This document shows positions 42,833 to 51,837 of a stretch of 64,000 nt of DNA, piece after piece. The stretch covers positions 1-64,000 of the forward strand of contig CAKRIL010000005.1 of assembly GCA_934343915.1 (NCBI GenBank). Reading direction: 5' to 3'. The notes under the pieces were generated by a model. The model ran no database searches and had not been told where the DNA came from. It was given only the letters and a program-made list of their open reading frames with translations. The position numbers and the translations under genes were made by a program. Numbering within the stretch: the first letter of the stretch is position 1; each line of letters opens with the position of its first letter. Source of the stretch: an uncultured Lachnospiraceae bacterium (GTDB lineage: Bacteria; Bacillota; Clostridia; Lachnospirales; Lachnospiraceae).

Positions 42833-42878
42833 AACATGAAGTTACGCGAAAGTTAAAACTTTCGCGTAACTTCATGTT
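42833..42878. promoter_or_regulatory. 22-bp perfect palindrome between divergent promoters, candidate operator
   Basis: Bases 42833-42854 are an exact inverted copy of 42857-42878 with two bases between. One end overlaps the -35 region of the minus-strand peptide gene; the other lies 18 bases upstream of the -35 box for the lipoprotein gene. No T run follows, which argues against a terminator. A dimeric activator site serving both sides is the best reading; a transcriptional hairpin is the alternative. Confidence 0.55.
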
Positions 42879-42896
42879 CAAACCGTCAAAACGGTG

Positions 42897-42924
42897 TTAC
42901 AATATCTCTGTATCCGAATATAAT
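42897..42924 (+). promoter_or_regulatory. Promoter of the lipoprotein genes
   Basis: TTACAA (42897-42902), 16 bases and TATAAT (42919-42924). The -35 box touches a small hairpin ACCGT/ACGGT (42882-42895). The leader of about 95 bases contains the 40-base palindrome at 42961-43000. Confidence 0.6.
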
Positions 42925-42960
42925 GCAAAATATATATATTCGAAGTACAAACTTATTCTG

Positions 42961-43000
42961 ACCCAAGGTGCTATAATAATATTATTATAGTGCCTTGGGT
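42961..43000. promoter_or_regulatory. 40-base palindrome in the lipoprotein leader
   Basis: 42961-42980 pairs with 42981-43000 at 18 of 20 positions, centred on ATAATATTAT, with GC-rich ends (ACCCAAGG/CCTTGGGT). Only three T follow, so it is a weak terminator at best; an attenuator or operator is possible. Confidence 0.5.
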
Positions 43001-43024
43001 TTAAGTGGTATAAGGGAGAATGGT

Positions 43025-45256
43025 ATGAATAGAAGAAAAAGATATTGTATGCTGCATATATTGCTTGTGTTAATAGTATTGAGTATCACTGCATGTGATA
43101 AAAAAGTGTATGATTCAGATGAAAATACTGCCGTATCATATGTACCGAGGTATTCCATGTATGAGTATGAATTGAATAAGCAGCAGGATAATGCTCCGGA
43201 TTTCTATGGAATGTTCGTACAAGGTGATAAGCTATACTGCATATCAAGAGTGTATATGGGAATGGGCAGTATGAGAGATAATCTCAATGTCATAGATATG
43301 TCGACAGGTGAACACAGTGACAGACAAATTGGTTCTGCTGCAAATTATTACAGAACGGTCAATGGCTTTGCAGGTGTTACGTCAAACTCAATCACATTGT
43401 ATGATGAGAACTTTGATAAGACGGGAGAGATAGATTTAAACAGCTTCATCCGAGGAATTAGAGAAAATGGGGATGTTTTTTTATCATGTGAGTATATTGT
43501 TGCCGACAAGGATAACAATGTTGGAATAATAAGCAGGAATACATTGTATGTGATTGATGCAGATGGTAAGCTGCTATCTAAAGCAGAGTGCCCGGATGAT
43601 ATGTGGAGAATAGAGACGGTTTTCGTCACTAACGCTGGAGAATGGTATGTCATGTGTAAAAGTGCAGATCATCTTGAGGAGATAATATATACGTTAGATA
43701 TAGTGAGCGGTACATTCGGGCAGAAACCGGAAAATACGATATATGGTACACAAAATAATGTGGTGGCAGTATGCCCTGTGGATGAAAATGATTTTTATAT
43801 TTATACAGAAAATTATGTGTACAGGTATGCTGCGGAGAGCTCGAGTTATGAGGAACTTATATGCCTTAGGGATTACGGCATAGAGATTGGCAATGAAGGA
43901 ATTTTTATGGGAGTCAGCAAGGGCTTCGGGATACTGGAAGATGGTATGCCGGGTATCATAATCCGCAGCAGAGATACAGAGAAGAGTGAGAATGTGAAAA
44001 ATGTCGAATTTATAAGACTCACGGAAGCGGAGGGGGATGATGCGAAGCGCACAGAGCTTGTTGCGGCAGCCGTATTTGAACCTACATATAAAGAACGCGC
44101 AGCGGTTATGCGCTTTAACAAGTATAATCCCGATTATTACATAACGTTCAAGGTATATGTGGATATGAATTACAATACGGATAATTATCAGGAGTTGTAC
44201 AGATTGGCGGAGCAGAGCTTTAACAATGATCTTGTGAGCGGGAAGGGAGCAGATATTTTCTTCGGTTCCCATTATGATATGGATTTTGAAAATTTAGCGG
44301 ATAAGGGAGCGCTTGTTGATCTGTATGAGCTGATGGATGCGGATGAAGATATAAGCAGGGAGGATTTTATACAGAGTATTCTTAAGGCTATGGAATATAA
44401 GGGAAAGCTGTATGCGGTGTCTCCTGAGTTTAAATTATATACAATAGTCGGAAAGAAATCATTGTTGGAAAGATATGATAGGTGGGATTTTGACGCATTG
44501 TATGATCTTGTACAAAGATATCCTGACTCAGCACTTTTCATGAACAGCAGTCAGGAAAAAAATTTACAAAAGTTAATAGCATATTCGCTTGGTATGTTTT
44601 ACGACAGCGATACGGCAGCGTGTAGCTTTGATTCGGAGCAGTTCATCAAGCTTCTTGAGCTTGCCAAGAACAGCGGGACGGAGTATGACAGCAGTGCAGA
44701 TGCAGGTGAACTGCTCACAAATGAGAAGGTGCTTCTCTATGAAAGCCAAATAGGAAACTGGGAAGATATACAACTTCTGCCATATTATTTCGGGGAGGAC
44801 ATAGCCTATGTGGGTTATCCTTCAAATGCGGAAAACGGAACCGTGTTAAATAGTGAAGATCAATGGGCTATAAGCGGACAGACGCAATACCGTGACGGTG
44901 CATGGCAGTTCATAAAGAGCCTGTTTGATCATGAATATCAGGGAACCGGGTTTTATTTTCCTGTAATAAGGGCTGATTTCGAAGATATGATATCCGATGC
45001 AATGAACTTCAACGAAAGTATGGTATATACATTGGCAAACGGCGTGAGCGTTGGAATACATGCCATGACTGAGGCGGAGGCGGATGAGCTTCGGGAACTT
45101 GTAGACAATGCGACGCTTATTATTTCAGCTCATGATGATGTGGATAATATCATTAATGAAGAGGCGCAGTACTATTTTGCCGGGACAAGAAGCGCCGAGG
45201 AGACAGCGACGATTATTCAGGACAGGGTTCAGCTATATCTTGATGAGAGAAACTAG
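43025..45256 (+). CDS. Lipoprotein with beta-rich N-terminal domain and family 1 solute-binding domain (paralogue 1)
   Basis: The 743-residue protein has a lipoprotein signal peptide (basic MNRRKRY, hydrophobic core, lipobox SITAC with Cys near residue 24), so it is anchored outside the membrane. Residues about 45-360 are beta-rich with repeating blocks that could form a propeller. Residues about 365-740 resemble extracellular solute-binding proteins: AAVMRFNKYNPDYYITFKVY, then ADIFFG and the C-terminal DGAWQFIKSLF. No ABC permease is adjacent, so it may be a sensor or work with a distant transporter. Start at 43025 chosen for AAGGGAG six bases upstream. A close paralogue follows. Confidence 0.8.
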   Translation: MNRRKRYCMLHILLVLIVLSITACDKKVYDSDENTAVSYVPRYSMYEYELNKQQDNAPDFYGMFVQGDKLYCISRVYMGMGSMRDNLNVIDMSTGEHSDRQIGSAANYYRTVNGFAGVTSNSITLYDENFDKTGEIDLNSFIRGIRENGDVFLSCEYIVADKDNNVGIISRNTLYVIDADGKLLSKAECPDDMWRIETVFVTNAGEWYVMCKSADHLEEIIYTLDIVSGTFGQKPENTIYGTQNNVVAVCPVDENDFYIYTENYVYRYAAESSSYEELICLRDYGIEIGNEGIFMGVSKGFGILEDGMPGIIIRSRDTEKSENVKNVEFIRLTEAEGDDAKRTELVAAAVFEPTYKERAAVMRFNKYNPDYYITFKVYVDMNYNTDNYQELYRLAEQSFNNDLVSGKGADIFFGSHYDMDFENLADKGALVDLYELMDADEDISREDFIQSILKAMEYKGKLYAVSPEFKLYTIVGKKSLLERYDRWDFDALYDLVQRYPDSALFMNSSQEKNLQKLIAYSLGMFYDSDTAACSFDSEQFIKLLELAKNSGTEYDSSADAGELLTNEKVLLYESQIGNWEDIQLLPYYFGEDIAYVGYPSNAENGTVLNSEDQWAISGQTQYRDGAWQFIKSLFDHEYQGTGFYFPVIRADFEDMISDAMNFNESMVYTLANGVSVGIHAMTEAEADELRELVDNATLIISAHDDVDNIINEEAQYYFAGTRSAEETATIIQDRVQLYLDERN

Positions 45257-45283
45257 AAGAATGATAACACTTAGGAGAATTGC

Positions 45284-47509
45284 ATGGATAGAAGAAAAAG
45301 ATATTGTGTGATACATATAATGCTGATATTGATAGTACTGAGTATTACAGCATGTAATAAAAAGGAATCTGATCCAAATGAAAGTACTGCCGTATCATAT
45401 GTACCGCAGTATACCATGTATGAGTACGAATTTGATAAGCCCGAGGATATTTCTTTAGACTTTTGTGGAATGTTCATACAAGGTGATAAGCTATACTGCA
45501 TATCAAGAGTGTATATGGGAATGGGCAGTATGAGAGATAATCTCAATGTCATAGATATGTCAACAGGTGAACACAGTAACAGGCAGATTGGTTCTGCTGC
45601 GTCTTATTATAGGACAGTCAATGGTTTCGTGAGTTTCGCGTCGAAAATGCTTACGTTATATGATGAGAATTTTGATAAGACGGGAGAGATAGATTTAAGC
45701 GGCTTTATTCGAGGCATTAGAGAAAATGGTGATGTATTTTCAGCATGTGATTATATTGCGGTTGACAGGAAAAATAATATTGGAATAATAAGCAGCAATA
45801 CATTATATATGCTCAATGCGGAAGGCACACTTATGTCGAGAATAGAGTGCCCGGATGGTATGGGAGAAATAGAGATGGTTTTCGCTACTAATGCCGGGGA
45901 ATGGTATGTTCTGTGTAACAGTATAGATTATCGCGATGAGAATATATATCCAGTAGATATAGAGAGCGGAGCGTTGGGGAATAATTTGGAGAACACAGAG
46001 CATGGAAAAAGTGTGATTGCAGTATGTCCTGTGGATGAAAATGATTTTTATGTCTATACAGAGAATTATGTATACAGATATATTGCGGAGAATTCGAGCT
46101 ATGAGAAATTGATATGTCTTAGGGATTACGGAGTGGAGATAGGCAATGAAATATGGGAAGGAGGAGCACAAAAGGGCTTCGGTGTACTTGAAGATGGTAT
46201 GCCGGGTATTATAATCAGCAGCATAGGGACACAGAAGAACGGTAAGGTTAAGAATGTTGAACTTGTAAGGCTTGTAACGGCGGAGGGTGAAGAGGCAGGA
46301 CGAACAGAGCTTATTGCAGCAACCATATGGGAACCGACAGCTAAAGAACGTGAAGCTGTTATGCGTTTTAACAAATACAATCCTGATTACTATATTACCT
46401 TCAGGGTATATGAGAATATGAACTATAATGCGGATAACTATCAGGAGTTGTACAGGCTGGCGGAGCAGAGCTTTAATAATGACCTTGTGAGCGGAAAGGG
46501 AGCGGATATCTACTTTTCATCCAGCGGGGGCTTGGATTTTGAAAACCTGGGTCAGAAGGGAGTGTTTGCTGACCTGTATGAATTAATAGATAAGGATGAG
46601 AATATAAGCAGGGAGGATTTTATTCAGAGTATTCTTAAGGCTATGGAGTATAATGGGAAGCTGTATGCGGTGTCACCCGATTTTAGTCTTGATACGATAG
46701 TAGGAAAGAAGTCGCTGTTGGAAAAGTATGACAGGTGGGATTTTGATGCACTGTATGATCTTGCGCAAAGCCATTCCGATTCAGCACTATTATTCAACGG
46801 CACTCCGGAGACAAATCTTGAAAAGTTTATGGCATATTCGCTTGATATGTTCTATAATAGCGATACGGCTGAGTGCAGCTTTGACTCTGAGCAGTTCATC
46901 AAGCTTCTTGAGCTTGCAAAGAATTGCAGGACGGAGTATGATGTCAATGCTGATATAGGTGAGCTGCTTACGAATGAGAAGGTGCTTCTCTATGAAGCTC
47001 CAATAATGTTCTGGAACAGTACACAGCTTCTGCCATATTACTTTGGGGAGGACATATCCTATGTGGGTTATCCTTCCGGTGCTGAGAGCGGGACTGTGAT
47101 AAGATATTATTATCAATGGGCTGTGAGCGGGCAGACACAGCACATGGATGGTGCATGGCAGTTTATAAAGAGCCTGTTTGATGATGAGTATCAGAGAAGC
47201 TGTTTCTATTTTCCTTTGGTAAAGGCAGACTTCGAAGATATGATATCCGACGCAATGAACTTAAGCGAAAGCATGGAATATTCATTGGCAAGCGGCGTGA
47301 AAATCGGAATCCACGCCATGACTGAGGCGGAGGCTGATGAGCTTCGCGGGCTTGTAGATAATGCGACGCTTGTGTATACTGCTAATGACACGGTGATGGA
47401 TATTATTAATGAGGAAGCTCAGTATTTTTTTGCCGGGACAAGAAGTGCCGGGGAGACAGCTGCGATTATTCAGAACAGGGTTCAGCTATATCTTGATGAA
47501 AAGAATTAG
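45284..47509 (+). CDS. Lipoprotein with beta-rich N-terminal domain and family 1 solute-binding domain (paralogue 2)
   Basis: This 741-residue protein is a tandem paralogue of the preceding gene with the same layout: signal peptide MDRRKRYCVIHIMLILIVL, lipobox SITAC, beta-rich region, then a solute-binding domain with AVMRFNKYNPDYYITFRVY and GAWQFIKSLFDDEYQ. Some stretches are nearly identical at DNA level (about 43210-43320 against 45473-45583), others quite diverged, so the pair has experienced either mosaic conservation or gene conversion. TAGGAG precedes the ATG, 27 bases after the first paralogue, so the two are co-transcribed. Ligand unknown. Confidence 0.8.
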   Translation: MDRRKRYCVIHIMLILIVLSITACNKKESDPNESTAVSYVPQYTMYEYEFDKPEDISLDFCGMFIQGDKLYCISRVYMGMGSMRDNLNVIDMSTGEHSNRQIGSAASYYRTVNGFVSFASKMLTLYDENFDKTGEIDLSGFIRGIRENGDVFSACDYIAVDRKNNIGIISSNTLYMLNAEGTLMSRIECPDGMGEIEMVFATNAGEWYVLCNSIDYRDENIYPVDIESGALGNNLENTEHGKSVIAVCPVDENDFYVYTENYVYRYIAENSSYEKLICLRDYGVEIGNEIWEGGAQKGFGVLEDGMPGIIISSIGTQKNGKVKNVELVRLVTAEGEEAGRTELIAATIWEPTAKEREAVMRFNKYNPDYYITFRVYENMNYNADNYQELYRLAEQSFNNDLVSGKGADIYFSSSGGLDFENLGQKGVFADLYELIDKDENISREDFIQSILKAMEYNGKLYAVSPDFSLDTIVGKKSLLEKYDRWDFDALYDLAQSHSDSALLFNGTPETNLEKFMAYSLDMFYNSDTAECSFDSEQFIKLLELAKNCRTEYDVNADIGELLTNEKVLLYEAPIMFWNSTQLLPYYFGEDISYVGYPSGAESGTVIRYYYQWAVSGQTQHMDGAWQFIKSLFDDEYQRSCFYFPLVKADFEDMISDAMNLSESMEYSLASGVKIGIHAMTEAEADELRGLVDNATLVYTANDTVMDIINEEAQYFFAGTRSAGETAAIIQNRVQLYLDEKN

Positions 47510-47527
47510 AAAGTAAAGGATATTTAT

Positions 47528-47731
47528 ATGTACCGAAAGAATAACGTTAAAAAAATCATGCCGGGAGTTATGGGTATTGTCTGTGTGACTGTGACAGGAT
47601 GTTCCGCCGACAGAGGAGACGCGGTTATGAAGCAGCATGACATAACAGTGCTCTCGGGGGAGAGCCGCGATGAGATGGTTGAGGAATGGACTCAGTATTT
47701 AAAGAGCGAATATGCAGATTATGCGAAATAG
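47528..47731 (+). CDS. Small lipoprotein
   Basis: The 67-residue protein starts MYRKNNVKKIMPGVMGIVCV and has a lipobox TVTGC with Cys at residue 25. The mature part is only about 43 residues, charged, ending EYADYAK, with no recognised domain. GTAAAGGA precedes the ATG, 18 bases after the second large lipoprotein, and the next gene (MATE transporter) begins 13 bases after its stop, so it belongs to the same unit. It may assist the neighbouring lipoproteins. Confidence 0.65.
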   Translation: MYRKNNVKKIMPGVMGIVCVTVTGCSADRGDAVMKQHDITVLSGESRDEMVEEWTQYLKSEYADYAK

Positions 47732-47744
47732 GAGCGATAAAGCA

Positions 47745-49088
47745 ATGAAAAATGACAGCAGGGATTTGACAACAGGGCCTCTTGCCAAGCAAATATTGGT
47801 GTTCAGTATACCGCTTGTTCTGTCGAATCTTTTACAGGTACTTTTTAATATGTCGGATATTGCGGTGGTCGGTCAGTTCGCCGGTTCACACGCACTCGGA
47901 AGTGTGGGTTCCACGACGACATTGGTTACACTGTTTACCACATTTCTCATAGGTGTATCGGGCGGCGTGAACGTAATGACCGCGCAGTACATAGGCGCGA
48001 AAAAGGACAAGGATGTGCGTGAGGTTGTACATTCGGCGGCATGGATGTGTACACTCATGGGTGTGATACTTCTCTTAATCGGACTTATATTTTCAAGGCT
48101 GATACTTGAGGTCATGAAGACGAAGGAGGAACTTATAGACGGAGCAGCACTGTACCTCAGGATATATTTTCTCGGGATGCCTGCTCTTGGCATATACAAT
48201 TTCGGCAATGCGGTGTTCTCGGCGATAGGAGATACCAAGAAGCCGGTATATATTCTGGCCTTCTCCGGAGTGGTAAATATTCTTCTCAACCTGTTTTTCG
48301 TAATTGTGTGCAAGCTCTCCGTTGCGGGAGTTGCGATTGCGAGCATCACGTCGCAGTATATGTCGGCAGTGCTTATAATGATTGCACTTATGAGAGCGGA
48401 TGAGAGGATAAGATTTTCGCCGAAGTTCGTTAAGTTCTATCCTGACAAGGTGAAGTCACTTTTCAAGCTCGGATTTCCTGCAGGTATACAGAATGCGATA
48501 TTCCAGTTCGCGAATCTGTTCGTGCAGGTGGGTGTCAATTCCTTTGATGCGGTTATCGTTGAGGGAAATTCGGCAGCGACGAATGCGGATGCGCTTGTGT
48601 ATGATGTCATGGCGGCGTTCTACACGGCATGTGCAAGCTTCATGGGACAGAATTATGGTGCAAGAAATAAAAAGAGAGTCAGAAACAGCTATATCATAAG
48701 CCTTGCATATTCATTTGGAATCGGAATGGTTATGGGACTTACATTGAATGCACTCGGCAGACCGTTTTTGTCACTCTTTACTAAGGACAGCGAGGTTATG
48801 GACGCAGGAATGCTGCGTCTTAACATAATGAGTATTTCATACGGCTTCTCCGCATTCATGGATTGTACGATTGCTGCATCGAGAGGTCTTGGAAAGACGG
48901 TTGTTCCGACGTACATAGTTATAATGGGTTCGTGTGTGTTCCGTGTGGTATGGATATACACGGTGTTCGCTTACTTCAAGACGGTACCGTCACTGTATAT
49001 TCTCTATATCTGTTCGTGGACGATCACGGCGATAGCGGAGTTCATATATTTCAGACGCGTATACAGGGAGCATATTAAGGTGCTGTAA
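47745..49088 (+). CDS. MATE-family multidrug/metabolite exporter
   Basis: MATE proteins export organic compounds using H+ or Na+ gradients. The 447-residue protein has about twelve hydrophobic segments and the family-typical N-terminus LTTGPLAKQILVFSIPLVLSN (in part) with NMSDIAVVGQF and a mirrored second half (KLGFPAGIQNAIFQFANLFV). I take the ATG at 47745 (TAGGAG upstream); an in-frame ATG at 47712 lies inside the small lipoprotein gene. The substrate is unknown; in this genome a Na+ gradient is likely available. Confidence 0.9.
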   Translation: MKNDSRDLTTGPLAKQILVFSIPLVLSNLLQVLFNMSDIAVVGQFAGSHALGSVGSTTTLVTLFTTFLIGVSGGVNVMTAQYIGAKKDKDVREVVHSAAWMCTLMGVILLLIGLIFSRLILEVMKTKEELIDGAALYLRIYFLGMPALGIYNFGNAVFSAIGDTKKPVYILAFSGVVNILLNLFFVIVCKLSVAGVAIASITSQYMSAVLIMIALMRADERIRFSPKFVKFYPDKVKSLFKLGFPAGIQNAIFQFANLFVQVGVNSFDAVIVEGNSAATNADALVYDVMAAFYTACASFMGQNYGARNKKRVRNSYIISLAYSFGIGMVMGLTLNALGRPFLSLFTKDSEVMDAGMLRLNIMSISYGFSAFMDCTIAASRGLGKTVVPTYIVIMGSCVFRVVWIYTVFAYFKTVPSLYILYICSWTITAIAEFIYFRRVYREHIKVL

Positions 49089-49118
49089 TTATAATAAATT
49101 TGAATATCTTTGGCATAA

Positions 49119-49156
49119 TAAAAACCGGGGACACCAAGACGGTGCCTCCGATTTTT
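49119..49156. terminator. Bidirectional terminator between the MATE and chemoreceptor genes
   Basis: AAAAACCGG-GACACC and GGTGCCTCCGATTTTT form an imperfect stem with A residues before and T residues after, between two convergent genes. Confidence 0.8.
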
Positions 49157-49183
49157 ATATATAAGCTATATTGAGCTGTTGGA

Positions 49184-50902
49184 TTACTTTAATACGAACT
49201 TGCTTACAAGCTGCTGTAATGTGTCTGCCTGTGCTGAGAGTTCTTCGCTTGTTGCAGAGGTCTCCTCGGCGGCGGATGAGTTAGACTGTACAACCTCTGC
49301 TATCTGATTCACACCTTCCTCTGCCTCAAGCATCGACTTAGCTTCTGTCTCGGATGCTGCACTGAGTGTCTTGGAGGTCTCGGCAATGGACTGTATTCCG
49401 TTGATTACGGACTGAAGTGCTTCCTCCGCACTCTGTGCGGCATGATTGCCTTCATTAATCTCTTTTAAGGCACCTTCGATAAGCTCACGGGTATCAACCG
49501 CTGACTTGGCACTCTGTTCTGCGAGCTGACGAATCTCATCTGCAACAACCGCGAAGCCGCGTCCTGCATCGCCGGCTCTTGCCGCCTCGATGGATGCATT
49601 GAGTGAGAGAAGATTGGTCTGGCTTGCGATGTCCTCAATGTCTGCCGTGATATTCTCAATCTTTCTTGAAGTCTCTGTGATACGAAGCATTGCTTCCGAG
49701 AGCATCCGCATCTGCTCCCTTCCCGCATCAGCCTGTCTTGCATATTCAACAGCCTGCTTATGCGCATCCTCAAGGTTCTTGGAGGAGCGTTCTGCTTCCT
49801 CGGTAATATTGGTAATTGTTGAGGTGAGCTCCTCGATGGCACCTGCCTGTTCCGTCGCACCCTCGGCAAGAGACTGAGCGGACTGAGCAAGGTTATCCGA
49901 ACCGGCAGCAACCTGCTTGGAGGCTTCATCAACCTGGGTAAGTGTGGAAATCATCTGATGCTTGAGCTTCTGCATAGCCTTGAGCATAATTGAGAACTTG
50001 CCTACATACTTGTCGTGGCAGCTTGAGCTTGCCATAAAATTGCCCTCTGACATTTCGCCGAGCACATAGCCTATATCGGAGATAAGGCGGTTAAGCTCTT
50101 CCGCCATGTACTTAGAATCTGCAAGCATATCAGCGAACTCATCTTCATATGAACTTTCAGGGAACGGGCTGTCAAGGTCGCCGTTGGCAAGCTTCTTGAG
50201 GCGGTCGGCAGTATCTGTAAGTGTCTTTTCAATATCCTTAGCGAATTCATTGCCCTTTTTATGGGACTGGAGTCTTGCAAAGATAACTATAAGTACAATT
50301 ACCGCTATTGATACAATCTGCATTATGTTGAGGGCTGCCTTAACGGAGTTGCCCTTAGTGACTGCATAATCCATGAGGTCTCTCATGCTGCTGTAAATCG
50401 AATCGTATTTAACCGTAAGCTCATTGATTTCACGGTGCTGAGCCTGATTGCTTGCGTCAATGTCGGTTGTGGCACCTGCCTTGATGATCTCGTCGGCAAG
50501 GGACCAGTAATCTGACATTACATTAGTTACATCCTGACAGAGCTGCCTGCCTTCACCGCTGGTGAACTTTGCCTGTACTGCTTCAAAGTAAGTCATGAAG
50601 CTCTCCTTCTTGGAGTTGAACAGCTCCTGCTGCTCATTGATAGCATCGGTGTCAACGTAGCCAATGGCACCTCTGAGCGCACTTCTTGATTCTGCGAGTA
50701 CGGTCATTGCCTTACCGATATCGCCCTGAACGAAGCCATAATTGGTAAGGGCGTTATTGTAGCGCACACTCACAAAAATCATTATAATCACAGCGAGGAA
50801 TACGGCAATGCTTGTCACATTGGTTATGTAGTTGAACCTGCCGGTAAGCCGTTCCTTAATTCGCTGCCTGCCCTTTTTTTCAGTAGTCTGACGTACCTCC
50901 AT
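49184..50902 (-). CDS. Methyl-accepting chemotaxis protein
   Basis: The 572-residue transmembrane receptor steers flagellar motility through CheA/CheW. A membrane helix lies at about 29-49 (ITNVTSIAVFLAVIIMIFVS), followed by an extracellular helical bundle of about 150 residues, a second membrane helix at about 190-212, a HAMP-like linker and the cytoplasmic signalling hairpin with the tip IASQTNLLSLNASIEAARAG. No CheR-docking pentapeptide is seen at the C-terminus, which ends LVSKFVLK. It stands alone; the ligand cannot be predicted. The 219 bases upstream hold its promoter region and the divergent promoter for the transaldolase gene. Confidence 0.95.
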   Translation of the reverse strand: MEVRQTTEKKGRQRIKERLTGRFNYITNVTSIAVFLAVIIMIFVSVRYNNALTNYGFVQGDIGKAMTVLAESRSALRGAIGYVDTDAINEQQELFNSKKESFMTYFEAVQAKFTSGEGRQLCQDVTNVMSDYWSLADEIIKAGATTDIDASNQAQHREINELTVKYDSIYSSMRDLMDYAVTKGNSVKAALNIMQIVSIAVIVLIVIFARLQSHKKGNEFAKDIEKTLTDTADRLKKLANGDLDSPFPESSYEDEFADMLADSKYMAEELNRLISDIGYVLGEMSEGNFMASSSCHDKYVGKFSIMLKAMQKLKHQMISTLTQVDEASKQVAAGSDNLAQSAQSLAEGATEQAGAIEELTSTITNITEEAERSSKNLEDAHKQAVEYARQADAGREQMRMLSEAMLRITETSRKIENITADIEDIASQTNLLSLNASIEAARAGDAGRGFAVVADEIRQLAEQSAKSAVDTRELIEGALKEINEGNHAAQSAEEALQSVINGIQSIAETSKTLSAASETEAKSMLEAEEGVNQIAEVVQSNSSAAEETSATSEELSAQADTLQQLVSKFVLK

Positions 50903-51016
50903 AATGAATACCTCTTTCCGCTTTACGCTATTATTTTCACGATTGGAATGAATATAAGCTTATTATAATACTTTTGTGCCGGCTTTTAAACCTTTATTTG
51001 GAAAATTAAAAATGCT

Positions 51017-51045
51017 TTGACAATATGGTCTTATAGCTTTAAAAT
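51017..51045 (+). promoter_or_regulatory. Promoter of the transaldolase-transketolase pair
   Basis: TTGACA (51017-51022), 17 bases and TAAAAT (51040-51045), a near-consensus sigma-A promoter 77 bases before the start codon. Confidence 0.8.
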
Positions 51046-51121
51046 GACTTTAGGTGAAACAATAAAAATGGTTGTTTTCCAAAAATAATATCAAAGGCGA
51101 GAGCGGAATAGGAGAGGTATT

Positions 51122-51784
51122 ATGAAGTTTTTTATCGACACAGCAAAGGTTGAAGACATTAAGAAAGCGAATGACATGGGGGTTATTTGCGGAGTTACAA
51201 CGAATCCATCCCTGATTGCAAAAGAGGGAAGAGATTTTAATGAGGTTATCAAGGAAATTGCATCGATTGTCGATGGTCCTATAAGCGGCGAGGTTAAGGC
51301 TACAACTCAGGACGCAGAGGGAATGATTAAGGAGGGAAGAGAGATAGCTGCCATCCATCCTAACATGGTTGTCAAGATTCCTATGACTGTTGAAGGTCTT
51401 AAGGCTACCAAGGTTCTTGCATCCGAGGGTATCAAGGTTAATGTGACACTTATTTTCTCAGCTAATCAGGCACTTCTTGCAGCAAGAGCAGGTGCAGCTT
51501 ATGTATCACCGTTCCTTGGAAGACTTGATGATATCTCACAGCCGGGTATTGACCTTATCCGTACAATCTCTGATATCTTCATGAATTATCCTGAGATTGA
51601 GACCGAGATTATCGCAGCAAGCGTTCGTAATCCGATTCATGTAACCGATTGCGCACTTGCAGGTGCTGATATTGCAACCGTTCCTTACTCGGTAATCGAG
51701 CAGATGACCAAGCATCCTCTCACAACAGCAGGAATTGACAAGTTCGTTAAGGATTATGAGGCTGTGTTCGGAAAGCAGAACTAA
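51122..51784 (+). CDS. Transaldolase/fructose-6-phosphate aldolase family enzyme
   Basis: These small (about 215-220 residue) enzymes either transfer dihydroxyacetone units (transaldolase) or split fructose 6-phosphate. The 220-residue protein starts MKFFIDTAKVEDIKKANDMG, contains CGVTTNPSLIAKEG and the Schiff-base Lys85 in VVKIPMT, then AYVSPFLGRLDD. Being paired with transketolase 53 bases downstream suggests true transaldolase function in the pentose pathway; sequence alone does not separate the two activities with certainty. GAGAGG precedes the ATG. Confidence 0.92.
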   Translation: MKFFIDTAKVEDIKKANDMGVICGVTTNPSLIAKEGRDFNEVIKEIASIVDGPISGEVKATTQDAEGMIKEGREIAAIHPNMVVKIPMTVEGLKATKVLASEGIKVNVTLIFSANQALLAARAGAAYVSPFLGRLDDISQPGIDLIRTISDIFMNYPEIETEIIAASVRNPIHVTDCALAGADIATVPYSVIEQMTKHPLTTAGIDKFVKDYEAVFGKQN

Positions 51785-51837
51785 TCCGTAGAGTATCTTT
51801 TGAATCCAATATCATATAATAAGGAGATTTACTTACT

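Noticed and set aside
42961..43000. Strong terminator before the first lipoprotein
   Set aside because: The palindrome is followed by only three T and lies downstream of the promoter at 42897, so calling it a plain terminator is not justified; it is kept as a possible attenuator or operator.
43694..44272. 192-codon minus-strand frame opposite the first lipoprotein
   Set aside because: Shadow of the lipoprotein; the equivalent frame in the paralogue is broken up, so it is not conserved.
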